Source: Malachius bipustulatus (lineage: Eukaryota > Arthropoda > Insecta > Coleoptera > Melyridae). Taken from it: DNA of 64,000 nt. Under the pieces are notes generated by a model, which was not told the DNA's origin, did no database searches, and saw only the letters and a program-made list of their open reading frames with translations. Positions 43,672-57,139 of the stretch are shown here, piece after piece (within the stretch, counting starts at the first letter, position 1; every line of letters begins with the position of its first letter). The translations under genes and the position numbers were made by a program. Location: positions 6,058,437 to 6,122,436 of the forward strand of contig OU342636.1 of the NCBI GenBank assembly GCA_910589415.1, in the 5' to 3' direction.

Positions 43672-44418
43672 CTTGAACGTCTGCAGTACTCTGTTGCGGT
43701 TGTGATCGTCTCTACGCCTACTTATATACCTTTCCTAATGTTAGCGCAACCGACGGTTACCGTGGCGCCTCGACTGAATGCTAATTGATATGGCGCTCAC
43801 GAGAACTACAACGAGATGAAGCGTAAACGCTAAAATTTGTTATTTTTTTTATAAACCTATTTCGTTGAAATATGATAAAGGCGCATCACTTATACGTTTA
43901 CATGGCAACTTTCGAAGATGAAACACTTGTTTTTATATCTACAGCCACTAGCCCCTAAATCCGAAAATATATCCCCGAGAAATTTTTTTCAATTTTAAAT
44001 CGGTCTATGAATGATAAGGGAAGTTACATCTTTTTGTATTGCTTTTATCATCGTTCCAATGATAAATACGTAGACTTTAATCCCGGGATAAATGCAAATT
44101 CATATTCTGGGAATATAAAACTCGAAGGGTTTTTTCGCCATTTTCGCTTCATAATTAAATTATTTTAAAGGGAGGTCATGGATTACCCATCATTGCGGTT
44201 CCAATAGAGTTGTTTATGAAAATTTAGAGACAATAAACCGGATCATCTTTTGTTTCACATGCGCAATTTTGCAAAGTTTTTTCTTTCAAAGACTTTGTAG
44301 TTGAAAGACGCAAGTTTTTTTAAAAGAACAATGCAGGTACATAACCAAATATTGTCTATTCAAAATATTGATGGCCCTGAAAAGGGCCGGGTTTTAAATG
44401 ATGATAGTTCAAGACCGA

Positions 44419-44649
44419 CTAGCGGTGGATTTGTTTCTCCAACATCACCAACTCTTTGAACAGCGTGTTCACCAGTTTCCGTATCCCATCGATTAACGAC
44501 AAGAGTACGAGGTATTCCGTGTATCTCGTCACCTCGTCGTTTTCAATCATTTCTTCTATTTCGTAGCGTATCTCTTGGATATTGGTGTCTAGAATTTTAA
44601 TAAGCCGCCATCTCTGTTCGATTTGCTTCTTTACATCGGATGTGTTCAT
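44419..44649 (-). CDS. array small protein, copy 27
   Basis: Intact, commonest product. TATA box 44699-44706, stem-loop 44373-44388. Confidence 0.6.
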   Translation of the reverse strand: MNTSDVKKQIEQRWRLIKILDTNIQEIRYEIEEMIENDEVTRYTEYLVLLSLIDGIRKLVNTLFKELVMLEKQIHR

Positions 44650-45396
44650 CTTGAACGTCTGCAGTACTCTGTTGCGGTTGTGATCGTCTCTACGCCTACT
44701 TATATACCTTTCCTAATGTTAGCGCAACCGACGGTTACCGTGGCGCCTCGACTGAATGCTAATTGATATGGCGCTCACGAGAACTACAACGAGATGAAGC
44801 GTAAACGCTAAAATTTGTTATTTTTTTTATAAACCTATTTCGTTGAAATATGATAAAGGCGCATCACTTATACGTTTACATGGCAACTTTCGAAGATGAA
44901 ACACTTGTTTTTATATCTACAGCCACTAGCCCCTAAATCCGAAAATATATCCCCGAGAATTTTTTTTCAATTTTAAATCGGTCTATGAATGATAAGGGAA
45001 GTTACATCTTTTTGTATTGCTTTTATCATCGTTCCAATGATAAATACGTAGACTTTAATCCCGGGATAAATGCAAATTCATATTCTGGGAATATAAAACT
45101 CGAAGAGTTTTTTCGCCATTTTCGCTTCATAATTAAATTATTTTAAAGGGAGGTCATGGATTACCCATCATTGCGGTTCCAATAGAGTTGTTTATGAAAA
45201 TTTAGAGACAATAAACCGGATCATCTTTTGTTTCACATGCGCAATTTTGCAAAGTTTTTTCTTTCAAAGACTTTGTAGTTGAAAGACGCAAGTTTTTTTA
45301 AAAGAACAATGCAGGTACATAACCAAATATTGTCTATTCAAAATATTGATGGCCCTGAAAAGGGCCGGGTTTTAAATGATGATAGTTCAAGACCGA

Positions 45397-45627
45397 CTAG
45401 CGGTGGATTTGTTTCTCCAACATCACCAACTCTTTGAACAGCGTGTTCACCAGTTTCCGTATCCCATCGATTAACGACAAGAGTACGAGGTATTCCGTGT
45501 ATCTCGTCACCTCGTCGTTTTCAATCATTTCTTCTATTTCGTAGCGTATCTCTTGGATATTGGTGTCTATAATTTTAATAAGCCGCCATCTCTGTTCGAT
45601 TTGCTTCTTTACATCGGATGTGTTCAT
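45397..45627 (-). CDS. array small protein, copy 28
   Basis: Intact; L20I, a marker shared with copies 32, 34 and 36. TATA box 45677-45684, stem-loop 45351-45366. Confidence 0.6.
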   Translation of the reverse strand: MNTSDVKKQIEQRWRLIKIIDTNIQEIRYEIEEMIENDEVTRYTEYLVLLSLIDGIRKLVNTLFKELVMLEKQIHR

Positions 45628-46374
45628 CTTGAACGTCTGCAGTACTCTGTTGCGGTTGTGATCGTCTCTACGCCTACTTATATACCTTTCCTAATGTTAG
45701 CGCAACCGACGGTTACCGTGGCGCCTCGACTGAATGCTAATTGATATGGCGCTCACGAGAACTACAACGAGATGAAGCGTAAACGCTAAAATTTGTTATT
45801 TTTTTTATAAACCTATTTCGTTGAAATATGATAAAGGCGCATCACTTATACGTTTACATGGCAACTTTCGAAGATGAAACACTTGTTTTTATATCTACAG
45901 CCACTAGCCCCTAAATCCGAAAATATATCCCCGAGAAATTTTTTTCAATTTTAAATCGGTCTATGAATGATAAGGGAAGTTACATCTTTTTGTATTGCTT
46001 TTATCATCGTTCCAATGATAAATACGTAGACTTTAATCCCGGGATAAATGCAAATTCATATTCTGGGAATATAAAACTCGAAGAGTTTTTTCGCCATTTT
46101 CGCTTCATAATTAAATTATTTTAAAGGGAGGTCATGGATTACCCATCATTGCGGTTCCAATAGAGTTGTTTATGAAAATTTAGAGACAATAAACCGGATC
46201 ATCTTTTGTTTCACATGCGCAATTTTGCAAAGTTTTTTCTTTCAAAGACTTTGTAGTTGAAAGACGCAAGTTTTTTTAAAAGAACAATGCAGGTACATAA
46301 CCAAATATTGTCTATTCAAAATATTGATGGCCCTGAAAAGGGCCGGGTTTTAAATGATGATAGTTCAAGACCGA

Positions 46375-46605
46375 CTAGCGGTGGATTTGTTTCTCCAACA
46401 TCACCAACTCTTTGAACAGCGTGTTCACCAGTTTCCGTATTCCATCGATTAACGACAAGAGTACGAGGTATTCCGTGTATCTCGTCACCTCGTCGTTTTC
46501 AATCATTTCTTCTATTTCGTAGCGTATCTCTTGGATATTGGTGTCTAGAATTTTAATAAGCCGCCATCTCTGTTCGATTTGCTTCTTTACATCGGATGTG
46601 TTCAT
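46375..46605 (-). CDS. array small protein, copy 29
   Basis: Intact; silent change at Gly55. TATA box 46655-46662, stem-loop 46329-46344. Confidence 0.6.
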   Translation of the reverse strand: MNTSDVKKQIEQRWRLIKILDTNIQEIRYEIEEMIENDEVTRYTEYLVLLSLIDGIRKLVNTLFKELVMLEKQIHR

Positions 46606-47352
46606 CTTGAACGTCTGCAGTACTCTGTTGCGGTTGTGATCGTCTCTACGCCTACTTATATACCTTTCCTAATGTTAGCGCAACCGACGGTTACCGTGGC
46701 GCCTCGACTGAATGCTAATTGATATGGCGCTCACGAGAACTACAACGAGATGAAGCGTAAACGCTAAAATTTGTTATTTTTTTTATAAACCTATTTCGTT
46801 GAAATATGATAAAGGCGCATCACTTATACGTTTACATGGCAACTTTCGAAGATGAAACACTTGTTTTTATATCTACAGCCACTAGCCCCTAAATCCGAAA
46901 ATATATCCCCGAGAATTTTTTTTCAATTTTAAATCGGTCTATGAATGATAAGGGAAGTTACATCTTTTTGTATTGCTTTTATCATCGTTCCAATGATAAA
47001 TACGTAGACTTTAATCCCGGGATGAATGCAAATTCATATTCTGGGAATATAAAACTCGAAGAGTTTTTTCGCCATTTTCGCTTCATAATTAAATTATTTT
47101 AAAGGGAGGTCATGGATTACCTATCATTGCGGTTCCAATAGAGTTGTTTATGAAAATTTAGAGACAATAAACCGGATCATCTTTTGTTTCACATGCGCAA
47201 TTTTGCAAAGTTTTTTCTTTCAAAGACTTTGTAGTTGAAAGACGCAAGTTTTTTTAAAAGAACAATGCAGGTACATAACCAAATATTGTCTATTCAAAAT
47301 ATTGATGGCCCTGAAAAGGGCCGGGTTTTAAATGATGATAGTTCAAGACCGA

Positions 47353-47583
47353 CTAGCGGTGGATTTGTTTCTCCAACATCACCAACTCTTTGAACAGCGT
47401 GTTCACCAGTTTCCGTATTCCATCGATTAACGACAAGAGTACGAGGTATTCCGTGTATCTCGTCACCTCGTCGTTTTCAATCATTTCTTCTATTTCGTAG
47501 CGTATCTCTTGGATATTGGTGTCTAGAATTTTAATAAGCCGCCATCTCTGTTCGATTTGCTTCTTTACATCGGATGTGTTCAT
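47353..47583 (-). CDS. array small protein, copy 30
   Basis: Intact; silent change at Gly55; spacer shares two rare variants with copy 25. TATA box 47633-47640, stem-loop 47307-47322. Confidence 0.6.
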   Translation of the reverse strand: MNTSDVKKQIEQRWRLIKILDTNIQEIRYEIEEMIENDEVTRYTEYLVLLSLIDGIRKLVNTLFKELVMLEKQIHR

Positions 47584-48330
47584 CTTGAACGTCTGCAGTA
47601 CTCTGTTGCGGTTGTGATCGTCTCTACGCCTACTTATATACCTTTCCTAATGTTAGCGCAACCGACGGTTACCGTGGCGCCTCGACTGAATGCTAATTGA
47701 TATGGCGCTCACGAGAACTACAACGAGATGAAGCGTAAACGCTAAAATTTGTTATTTTTTTTATAAACCTATTTCGTTGAAATATGATAAAGGCGCATCA
47801 CTTATACGTTTACATGGCAACTTTCGAAGATGAAACACTTGTTTTTATATCTACAGCCACTAGCCCCTAAATCCGAAAATATATCCCCGAGAAATTTTTT
47901 TCAATTTTAAATCGGTCTATGAATGATAAGGGAAGTTACATCTTTTTGTATTGCTTTTATCATCGTTCCAATGATAAATACGTAGACTTTAATCCCGGGA
48001 TAAATGCAAATTCATATTCTGGGAATATAAAACTCGAAGAGTTTTTTCGCCATTTTCGCTTCATAATTAAATTATTTTAAAGGGAGGTCATGGATTACCC
48101 ATCATTGCGGTTCCAATAGAGTTGTTTATGAAAATTTAGAGACAATAAACCGGATCATCTTTTGTTTCACATGCGCAATTTTGCAAAGTTTTTTCTTTCA
48201 AAGACTTTGTAGTTGAAAGACGCAAGTTTTTTTAAAAGAACAATGCAGGTACATAACCAAATATTGTCTATTCAAAATATTGATGGCCCTGAAAAGGGCC
48301 GGGTTTTAAATGATGATAGTTCAAGACCGA

Positions 48331-48561
48331 CTAGCGGTGGATTTGTTTCTCCAACATCACCAACTCTTTGAACAGCGTGTTCACCAGTTTCCGTATCCCA
48401 TCGATTAACGACAAGAGTACGAGGTATTCCGTGTATCACGTCACCTCGTCGTTTTCAATCATTTCTTCTATTTCGTAGCGTATCCCTTGGATATTGGTGT
48501 CTAGAATTTTAATAAGCCGCCATCTCTGTTCGATTTGCTTCTTTACATCGGATGTGTTCAT
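48331..48561 (-). pseudogene. array small protein, copy 31, nonsense mutation
   Basis: Codon 42 (Arg, AGA) is TGA, and E26G is also present. TATA box 48611-48618 and stem-loop 48285-48300 are intact, so a transcript could still be made. Confidence 0.75.
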
Positions 48562-49308
48562 CTTGAACGTCTGCAGTACTCTGTTGCGGTTGTGATCGTC
48601 TCTACGCCTACTTATATACCTTTCCTAATGTTAGCGCAACCGACGGTTACCGTGGCGCCTCGACTGAATGCTAATTGATATGGCGCTCACGAGAACTACA
48701 ACGAGATGAAGCGTAAACGCTAAAATTTGTTATTTTTTTTATAAACCTATTTCGTTGAAATATGATAAAGGCGCATCACTTATACGTTTACATGGCAACT
48801 TTCGAAGATGAAACACTTGTTTTTATATCTACAGCCACTAGCCCCTAAATCCGAAAATATATCCCCGAGAAATTTTTTTCAATTTTAAATCGGTCTATGA
48901 ATGATAAGGGAAGTTACATCTTTTTGTATTGCTTTTATCATCGTTCCAATGATAAATACGTAGACTTTAATCCCGGGATAAATGCAAATTCATATTCTGG
49001 GAATATAAAACTCGAAGAGTTTTTTCGCCATTTTCGCTTCATAATTAAATTATTTTAAAGGGAGGTCATGGATTACCCATCATTGCGGTTCCAATAGAGC
49101 TGTTTATGAAAATTTAGAGACAATAAACCGGATCATCTTTTGTTTCACATGCGCAATTTTGCAAAGTTTTTTCTTTCAAAGACTTTGTAGTTGAAAGACG
49201 CAAGTTTTTTTAAAAGAACAATGCAGGTACATAACCAAATATTGTCTATTCAAAATATTGATGGCCCTGAAAAGGGCCGGGTTTTAAATGATGATAGTTC
49301 AAGACCGA

Positions 49309-49539
49309 CTAGCGGTGGATTTGTTTCTCCAACATCACCAACTCTTTGAACAGCGTGTTCACCAGTTTCCGTATCCCATCGATTAACGACAAGAGTACGA
49401 GGTATTCCGTGTATCTCGTCACCTCGTCGTTTTCAATCATTTCTTCTATTTCGTAGCGTATCTCTTGGATATTGGTGTCTATAATTTTAATAAGCCGCCA
49501 TCTCTGTTCGATTTGCTTCTTTACATCGGATGTGTTCAT
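49309..49539 (-). CDS. array small protein, copy 32
   Basis: Intact; L20I. TATA box 49589-49596, stem-loop 49263-49278. Confidence 0.6.
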   Translation of the reverse strand: MNTSDVKKQIEQRWRLIKIIDTNIQEIRYEIEEMIENDEVTRYTEYLVLLSLIDGIRKLVNTLFKELVMLEKQIHR

Positions 49540-50287
49540 CTTGAACGTCTGCAGTACTCTGTTGCGGTTGTGATCGTCTCTACGCCTACTTATATACCTT
49601 TCCTAATGTTAGCGCAACCGACGGTTACCGTGGCGCCTCGACTGAATGCTAATTGATATGGCGCTCACGAGAACTACAACGAGATGAAGCGTAAACGCTA
49701 AAATTTGTTATTTTTTTTATAAACCTATTTCGTTGAAATATGATAAAGGCGCATCACTTATACGTTTACATGGCAACTTTCGAAGATGAAACACTTGTTT
49801 TTATATCTACAGCCACTAGCCCCTAAATCCGAAAATATATCCCCGAGAATTTTTTTTCAATTTTAAATCGGTCTATGAATGATAAGGGAAGTTACATCTT
49901 TTTGTATTGCTTTTATCATCGTTCCAATGATAAATACGTAGACTTTAATCCCGGGATAAATGCAAATTCATATTCTGGGAATATAAAACTCGAAGAGTTT
50001 TTTCGCCATTTTCGCTTCATAATTAAATTATTTTAAAGGGAGGTCATGGATTACTCATCATTGCGGTTCCAATAGAGTTGTTTATGAAAATTTAGAGACA
50101 ATAAACCGGATCATCTTTTGTTTCACATGCGCAATTTTGCAAAGTTTTTTCTTTCAAAGACTTTGTAGTTGAAAGACGCAAGTTTTTTTTAAAAGAACAA
50201 TGCAGGTACATAACCAAATATTGTCTATTCAAAATATTGATGGCCCTGAAAAGGGCCGGGTTTTAAATGATGATAGTTCAAGACCGA

Positions 50288-50518
50288 CTAGCGGTGGATT
50301 TGTTTCTCCAACATCACCAACTCTTTGAACAGCGTGTTCACCAGTTTCCGTATCCCATCGATTAACGACAAGAGTACGAGGTATTCCGTGTATCTCGTCA
50401 CCTCGTCGTTTTCAATCATTTCTTCTATTTCGTAGCGTATCTCTTGGATATTGGTGTCTAGAATTTTAATAAGCCGCCATCTCTGTTCGATTTGCTTCTT
50501 TACATCGGATGTGTTCAT
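50288..50518 (-). CDS. array small protein, copy 33
   Basis: Intact; the unit shares GATTACTCATC, an eight-T run and TAATTAATATGG with copy 37. TATA box 50568-50575, stem-loop 50242-50257. Confidence 0.6.
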   Translation of the reverse strand: MNTSDVKKQIEQRWRLIKILDTNIQEIRYEIEEMIENDEVTRYTEYLVLLSLIDGIRKLVNTLFKELVMLEKQIHR

Positions 50519-51265
50519 CTTGAACGTCTGCAGTACTCTGTTGCGGTTGTGATCGTCTCTACGCCTACTTATATACCTTTCCTAATGTTAGCGCAACCGA
50601 CGGTTACCGTGGCGCCTCGACTGAATGCTAATTAATATGGCGCTCACGAGAACTACAACGAGATGAAGCGTAAACGCTAAAATTTGTTATTTTTTTTATA
50701 AACCTATTTCGTTGAAATATGATAAAGGCGCATCACTTATACGTTTACATGGCAACTTTCGAAGATGAAACACTTGTTTTTATATCTACAGCCACTAGCC
50801 CCTAAATCCGAAAATATATCCCCGAGAAATTTTTTTCAATTTTAAATCGGTCTATGAATGATAAGGGAAGTTACATCTTTTTGTATTGCTTTTATCATCG
50901 TTCCAATGATAAATACGTAGACTTTAATCCCGGGATAAATGCAAATTCATATTCTGGGAATATAAAACTCGAAGAGTTTTTTCGCCATTTTCGCTTCATA
51001 ATTAAATTATTTTAAAGGGAGGTCATGGATTACCCATCATTGCGGTTCCAATAGAGTTGTTTATGAAAATTTAGAGACAATAAACCGGATCATCTTTTGT
51101 TTCACATGCGCAATTTTGCAAAGTTTTTTCTTTCAAAGACTTTGTAGTTGAAAGACGCAAGTTTTTTTAAAAGAACAATGCAGGTACATAACCAAATATT
51201 GTCTATTCAAAATATTGATGGCCCTGAAAAGGGCCGGGTTTTAAATGATGATAGTTCAAGACCGA

Positions 51266-51496
51266 CTAGCGGTGGATTTGTTTCTCCAACATCACCAACT
51301 CTTTGAACAGCGTGTTCACCAGTTTCCGTATCCCATCGATTAACGACAAGAGTACGAGGTATTCCGTGTATCTCGTCACCTCGTCGTTTTCAATCATTTC
51401 TTCTATTTCGTAGCGTATCTCTTGGATATTGGTGTCTATAATTTTAATAAGCCGCCATCTCTGTTCGATTTGCTTCTTTACATCGGATGTGTTCAT
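51266..51496 (-). CDS. array small protein, copy 34
   Basis: Intact; L20I. TATA box 51546-51553, stem-loop 51220-51235. Confidence 0.6.
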   Translation of the reverse strand: MNTSDVKKQIEQRWRLIKIIDTNIQEIRYEIEEMIENDEVTRYTEYLVLLSLIDGIRKLVNTLFKELVMLEKQIHR

Positions 51497-52243
51497 CTTG
51501 AACGTCTGCAGTACTCTGTTGCGGTTGTGATCGTCTCTACGCCTACTTATATACCTTTCCTAATGTTAGCGCAACCGACGGTTACCGTGGCGCCTCGACT
51601 GAATGCTAATTGATATGGCGCTCACGAGAACTACAACGAGATGAAGCGTAAACGCTAAAATTTGTTATTTTTTTTATAAACCTATTTCGTTGAAATATGA
51701 TAAAGGCGCATCACTTATACGTTTACATGGCAACTTTCGAAGATGAAACACTTGTTTTTATATCTACAGCCACTAGCCCCTAAATCCGAAAATATATCCC
51801 CGATAAATTTTTTTCAATTTTAAATCGGTCTATGAATGATAAGGGAAGTTACATCTTTTTGTATTGCTTTTATCATCGTTCCAATGATAAATACGTAGAC
51901 TTTAATCCCGGGATAAATGCAAATTCATATTCTGGGAATATAAAACTCGAAGAGTTTTTTCGCCATTTTCGCTTCATAATTAAATTATTTTAAAGGGAGG
52001 TCATGGATTACCCATCATTGCGGTTCCAATAGAGTTGTTTATGAAAATTTAGAGACAATAAACCGGATCATCTTTTGTTTCACATGCGCAATTTTGCAAA
52101 GTTTTTTCTTTCAAAGACTTTGTAGTTGAAAGACGCAAGTTTTTTTAAAAGAACAATGCAGGTACATAACCAAATATTGTCTATTCAAAATATTGATGGC
52201 CCTGAAAAGGGCCGGGTTTTAAATGATGATAGTTCAAGACCGA

Positions 52244-52474
52244 CTAGCGGTGGATTTGTTTCTCCAACATCACCAACTCTTTGAACAGCGTGTTCACCAG
52301 TTTCCGTATCCCATCGATTAACGACAAGAGTACGAGGTATTCCGTGTATCTCGTCACCTCGTCGTTTTCAATCATTTCTTCTATTTCGTAGCGTATCTCT
52401 TGGATATTGGTGTCTAGAATTTTAATAAGCCGCCATCTCTGTTCGATTTGCTTCTTTACATCGGATGTGTTCAT
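52244..52474 (-). CDS. array small protein, copy 35
   Basis: Intact, commonest product. TATA box 52524-52531, stem-loop 52198-52213. Confidence 0.6.
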   Translation of the reverse strand: MNTSDVKKQIEQRWRLIKILDTNIQEIRYEIEEMIENDEVTRYTEYLVLLSLIDGIRKLVNTLFKELVMLEKQIHR

Positions 52475-53221
52475 CTTGAACGTCTGCAGTACTCTGTTGC
52501 GGTTGTGATCGTCTCTACGCCTACTTATATACCTTTCCTAATGTTAGCGCAACCGACGGTTACCGTGGCGCCTCGACTGAATGCTAATTGATATGGCGCT
52601 CACGAGAACTACAACGAGATGAAGCGTAAACGCTAAAATTTGTTATTTTTTTTATAAACCTATTTCGTTGAAATATGATAAAGGCGCATCACTTATACGT
52701 TTACATGGCAACTTTCGAAGATGAAACACTTGTTTTTATATCTACAGCCACTAGCCCCTAAATCCGAAAATATATCCCCGAGAAATTTTTTTCAATTTTA
52801 AATCGGTCTATGAATGATAAGGGAAGTTACATCTTTTTGTATTGCTTTTATCATCGTTCCAATGATAAATACGTAGACTTTAATCCCGGGATAAATGCAA
52901 ATTCATATTCTGGGAATATAAAACTCGAAGAGTTTTTTCGCCATTTTCGCTTCATAATTAAATTATTTTAAAGGGAGGTCATGGATTACCCATCATTGCG
53001 GTTCCAATAGAGTTGTTTATGAAAATTTAGAGACAATAAACCGGATCATCTTTTGTTTCACATGCGCAATTTTGCAAAGTTTTTTCTTTCAAAGACTTTG
53101 TAGTTGAAAGACGCAAGTTTTTTTAAAAGAACAATGCAGGTACATAACCAAATATTGTCTATTCAAAATATTGATGGCCCTGAAAAGGGCCGGGTTTTAA
53201 ATGATGATAGTTCAAGACCGA

Positions 53222-53452
53222 CTAGCGGTGGATTTGTTTCTCCAACATCACCAACTCTTTGAACAGCGTGTTCACCAGTTTCCGTATCCCATCGATTAAC
53301 GACAAGAGTACGAGGTATTCCGTGTATCTCGTCACCTCGTCGTTTTCAATCATTTCTTCTATTTCGTAGCGTATCTCTTGGATATTGGTGTCTATAATTT
53401 TAATAAGCCGCCATCTCTGTTCGATTTGCTTCTTTACATCGGATGTGTTCAT
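53222..53452 (-). CDS. array small protein, copy 36
   Basis: Intact; L20I. TATA box 53502-53509, stem-loop 53176-53191. Confidence 0.6.
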   Translation of the reverse strand: MNTSDVKKQIEQRWRLIKIIDTNIQEIRYEIEEMIENDEVTRYTEYLVLLSLIDGIRKLVNTLFKELVMLEKQIHR

Positions 53453-54200
53453 CTTGAACGTCTGCAGTACTCTGTTGCGGTTGTGATCGTCTCTACGCCT
53501 ACTTATATACCTTTCCTAATGTTAGCGCAACCGACGGTTACCGTGGCGCCTCGACTGAATGCTAATTGATATGGCGCTCACGAGAACTACAACGAGATGA
53601 AGCGTAAACGCTAAAATTTGTTATTTTTTTTATAAACCTATTTCGTTGAAATATGATAAAGGCGCATCACTTATACGTTTACATGGCAACTTTCGAAGAT
53701 GAAACACTTGTTTTTATATCTACAGCCACTAGCCCCTAAATCCGAAAATATATCCCCGAGAATTTTTTTTCAATTTTAAATCGGTCTATGAATGATAAGG
53801 GAAGTTACATCTTTTTGTATTGCTTTTATCATCGTTCCAATGATAAATACGTAGACTTTAATCCCGGGATAAATGCAAATTCATATTCTGGGAATATAAA
53901 ACTCGAAGAGTTTTTTCGCCATTTTCGCTTCATAATTAAATTATTTTAAAGGGAGGTCATGGATTACTCATCATTGCGGTTCCAATAGAGTTGTTTATGA
54001 AAATTTAGAGACAATAAACCGGATCATCTTTTGTTTCACATGCGCAATTTTGCAAAGTTTTTTCTTTCAAAGACTTTGTAGTTGAAAGACGCAAGTTTTT
54101 TTTAAAAGAACAATGCAGGTACATAACCAAATATTGTCTATTCAAAATATTGATGGCCCTGAAAAGGGCCGGGTTTTAAATGATGATAGTTCAAGACCGA

Positions 54201-54431
54201 CTAGCGGTGGATTTGTTTCTCCAACATCACCAACTCTTTGAACAGCGTGTTCACCAGTTTCCGTATCCCATCGATTAACGACAAGAGTACGAGGTATTCC
54301 GTGTATCTCGTCACCTCGTCGTTTTCAATCATTTCTTCTATTTCGTAGCGTATCTCTTGGATATTGGTGTCTAGAATTTTAATAAGCCGCCATCTCTGTT
54401 CGATTTGCTTCTTTACATCGGATGTGTTCAT
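54201..54431 (-). CDS. array small protein, copy 37
   Basis: Intact; spacer haplotype as copy 33, four units away. TATA box 54481-54488, stem-loop 54155-54170. Confidence 0.6.
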   Translation of the reverse strand: MNTSDVKKQIEQRWRLIKILDTNIQEIRYEIEEMIENDEVTRYTEYLVLLSLIDGIRKLVNTLFKELVMLEKQIHR

Positions 54432-55179
54432 CTTGAACGTCTGCAGTACTCTGTTGCGGTTGTGATCGTCTCTACGCCTACTTATATACCTTTCCTAATG
54501 TTAGCGCAACCGACGGTTACCGTGGCGCCTCGACTGAATGCTAATTAATATGGCGCTCACGAGAACTACAACGAGATGAAGCGTAAACGCTAAAATTTGT
54601 TATTTTTTTTATAAACCTATTTCGTTGAAATATGATAAAGGCGCATCACTTATACGTTTACATGGCAACTTTCGAAGATGAAACACTTGTTTTTATATCT
54701 ACAGCCACTAGCCCCTAAATCCGAAAATATATCCCCGAGAAATTTTTTTCAATTTTAAATCGGTCTATGAATGATAAGGGAAGTTACATCTTTTTGTATT
54801 GCTTTTATCATCGTTCCAATGATAAATACGTAGACTTTAATCCCGGGATAAATGCAAATTCATATTCTGGGAATATAAAACTCGAAGAGTTTTTTCGCCA
54901 TTTTCGCTTCATAATTAAATTATTTTAAAGGGAGGTCATGGATTACTCATCATTGCGGTTCCAATAGAGTTGTTTATGAAAATTTAGAGACAATAAACCG
55001 GATCATCTTTTGTTTCACATGCGCAATTTTGCAAAGTTTTTTCTTTCAAAGACTTTGTAGTTGAAAGACGCAAGTTTTTTTTAAAAGAACAATGCAGGTA
55101 CATAACCAAATATTGTCTATTCAAAATATTGATGGCCCTGAAAAGGGCCGGGTTTTAAATGATGATAGTTCAAGACCGA

Positions 55180-55410
55180 CTAGCGGTGGATTTGTTTCTC
55201 CAACATCACCAACTCTTTGAACAGCGTGTTCACCAGTTTCCGTATCCCATCGATTAACGACAAGAGTACGAGGTATTCCGTGTATCTCGTCACCTCGTCG
55301 TTTTCAATCATTTCTTCTATTTCGTAGCGTATCTCTTGGATATTGGTGTCTAGAATTTTAATAAGCCGCCATCTCTGTTCGATTTGCTTCTTTACATCGG
55401 ATGTGTTCAT
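55180..55410 (-). CDS. array small protein, copy 38
   Basis: Intact, commonest product. TATA box 55460-55467, stem-loop 55134-55149. Confidence 0.6.
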   Translation of the reverse strand: MNTSDVKKQIEQRWRLIKILDTNIQEIRYEIEEMIENDEVTRYTEYLVLLSLIDGIRKLVNTLFKELVMLEKQIHR

Positions 55411-56157
55411 CTTGAACGTCTGCAGTACTCTGTTGCGGTTGTGATCGTCTCTACGCCTACTTATATACCTTTCCTAATGTTAACGCAACCGACGGTTACC
55501 GTGGCGCCTCGACTGAATGCTAATTGATATGGCGCTCACGAGAACTACAACGAGATGAAGCGTAAACGCTAAAATTTGTTATTTTTTTTATAAACCTATT
55601 TCGTTGAAATATGATAAAGGCGCATCACTTATACGTTTACATGGCAACTTTCGAAGATGAAACACTTGTTTTTATATCTACAGCCACTAGCCCCTAAATC
55701 CGAAAATATATCCCCGAGAAATTTTTTTCAATTTTAAATCGGTCTATGAATGATAAGGGAAGTTACATCTTTTTGTATTGCTTTTATCATCGTTCCAATG
55801 ATAAATACGTAGACTTTAATCCCGGGATAAATGCAAATTCATATTCTGGGAATATAAAACTCGAAGAGTTTTTTCGCCATTTTCGCTTCATAATTAAATT
55901 ATTTTAAAGGGAGGTCATGGATTACCCATCATTGCGGTTCCAATAGAGTTGTTTATGAAAATTTAGAGACAATAAACCGGATCATCTTTTGTTTCACATG
56001 CGCAATTTTGCAAAGTTTTTTCTTTCAAACACTTTGTAGTTGAAAGACGCAAGTTTTTTTAAAAGAACAATGCAGGTACATAACCAAATATTGTCTATTC
56101 AAAATATTGATGGCCCTGAAAAGGGCCGGGTTTTAAATGATGATAGTTCAAGACCGA

Positions 56158-56388
56158 CTAGCGGTGGATTTGTTTCTCCAACATCACCAACTCTTTGAAC
56201 AGCGTGTTCACCAGTTTCCGTATCCCATCGATTAACGACAAGAGTACGAGGTATTCCGTGTATCTCGTCACCTCGTCGTTTTCAATCATTTCTTCTATTT
56301 CGTAGCGTATCTCTTGGATATTGGTGTCTAGAATTTTAATAAGCCGCCATCTCTTTTCGATTTGCTTCTTTACATCGGATGTGTTCAT
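56158..56388 (-). CDS. array small protein, copy 39
   Basis: Intact; Q12K. TATA box 56438-56445, stem-loop 56112-56127. The promoter has changes on both sides of the TATA box (TCTCGACGCC, TTTCCGAATG). Confidence 0.6.
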   Translation of the reverse strand: MNTSDVKKQIEKRWRLIKILDTNIQEIRYEIEEMIENDEVTRYTEYLVLLSLIDGIRKLVNTLFKELVMLEKQIHR

Positions 56389-57139
56389 CTTGAACGTCTG
56401 CAGTACTTTGTTGCGGTTGTGATCGTCTCGACGCCTACTTATATACCTTTCCGAATGTTAGCGCAACCGACGGTTACCGTGGCGCCTCGACTGAATGCTA
56501 ATTGATATGGCGCTCACGAGAACTACAACGAGATGAAGCGTAAACGCTAAAATTTGTTATTTTTTTTATAAACCTATTTCGTTGAAATATGATAAAGGCG
56601 CATCACTTATACGTTTACATGGCAACTTTCGAAGATGAAACACTTGTTTTTATATCTACAGCCACTAGCCCCTAAATCCGAAAATATATCCCCGAGAAAT
56701 TTTTTTCAATTTTAAATCGGTCTATGAATGATAAGGGAAGTTACTTACATCTTTTTGTATTGCTTTTATCATCGTTCCAATGATAAATACGTAGACTTTA
56801 ATCCCGGGATAAATGCAAATTCATATTCTGGGAATATAAAACTCGAAGAGTTTTTTCGTCATTTTCGCTTCATAATTAAATTATTTTAAAGGGAGGTCAT
56901 GGATTACTCATCATTGCGGTTCCAATAGAGTTGTTTATGAAAATTTAGAGACAATAAACCGGATCATCTTTTGTTTCACATGCGCAATTTTGCAAAGTTT
57001 TTTCTTTCAAAGACTTTGTAGTTGAAAGACGCAAGTTTTTTTAAAAGAACAATGCAGGTACATAACCAAATATTGTCTATTCAAAATATTGATGGCCCTG
57101 AAAAGGGCCGGGTTTTAAATGATGATAGTTCAAGACCGA

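Noticed and set aside
45553..45744. Plus-strand 63-codon ORF, repeated at 49465, 51422 and 53378
   Set aside because: It opens only in units with the L20I base change, overlaps the 76-codon gene and its promoter in antisense, and has no promoter or 3' signal of its own.
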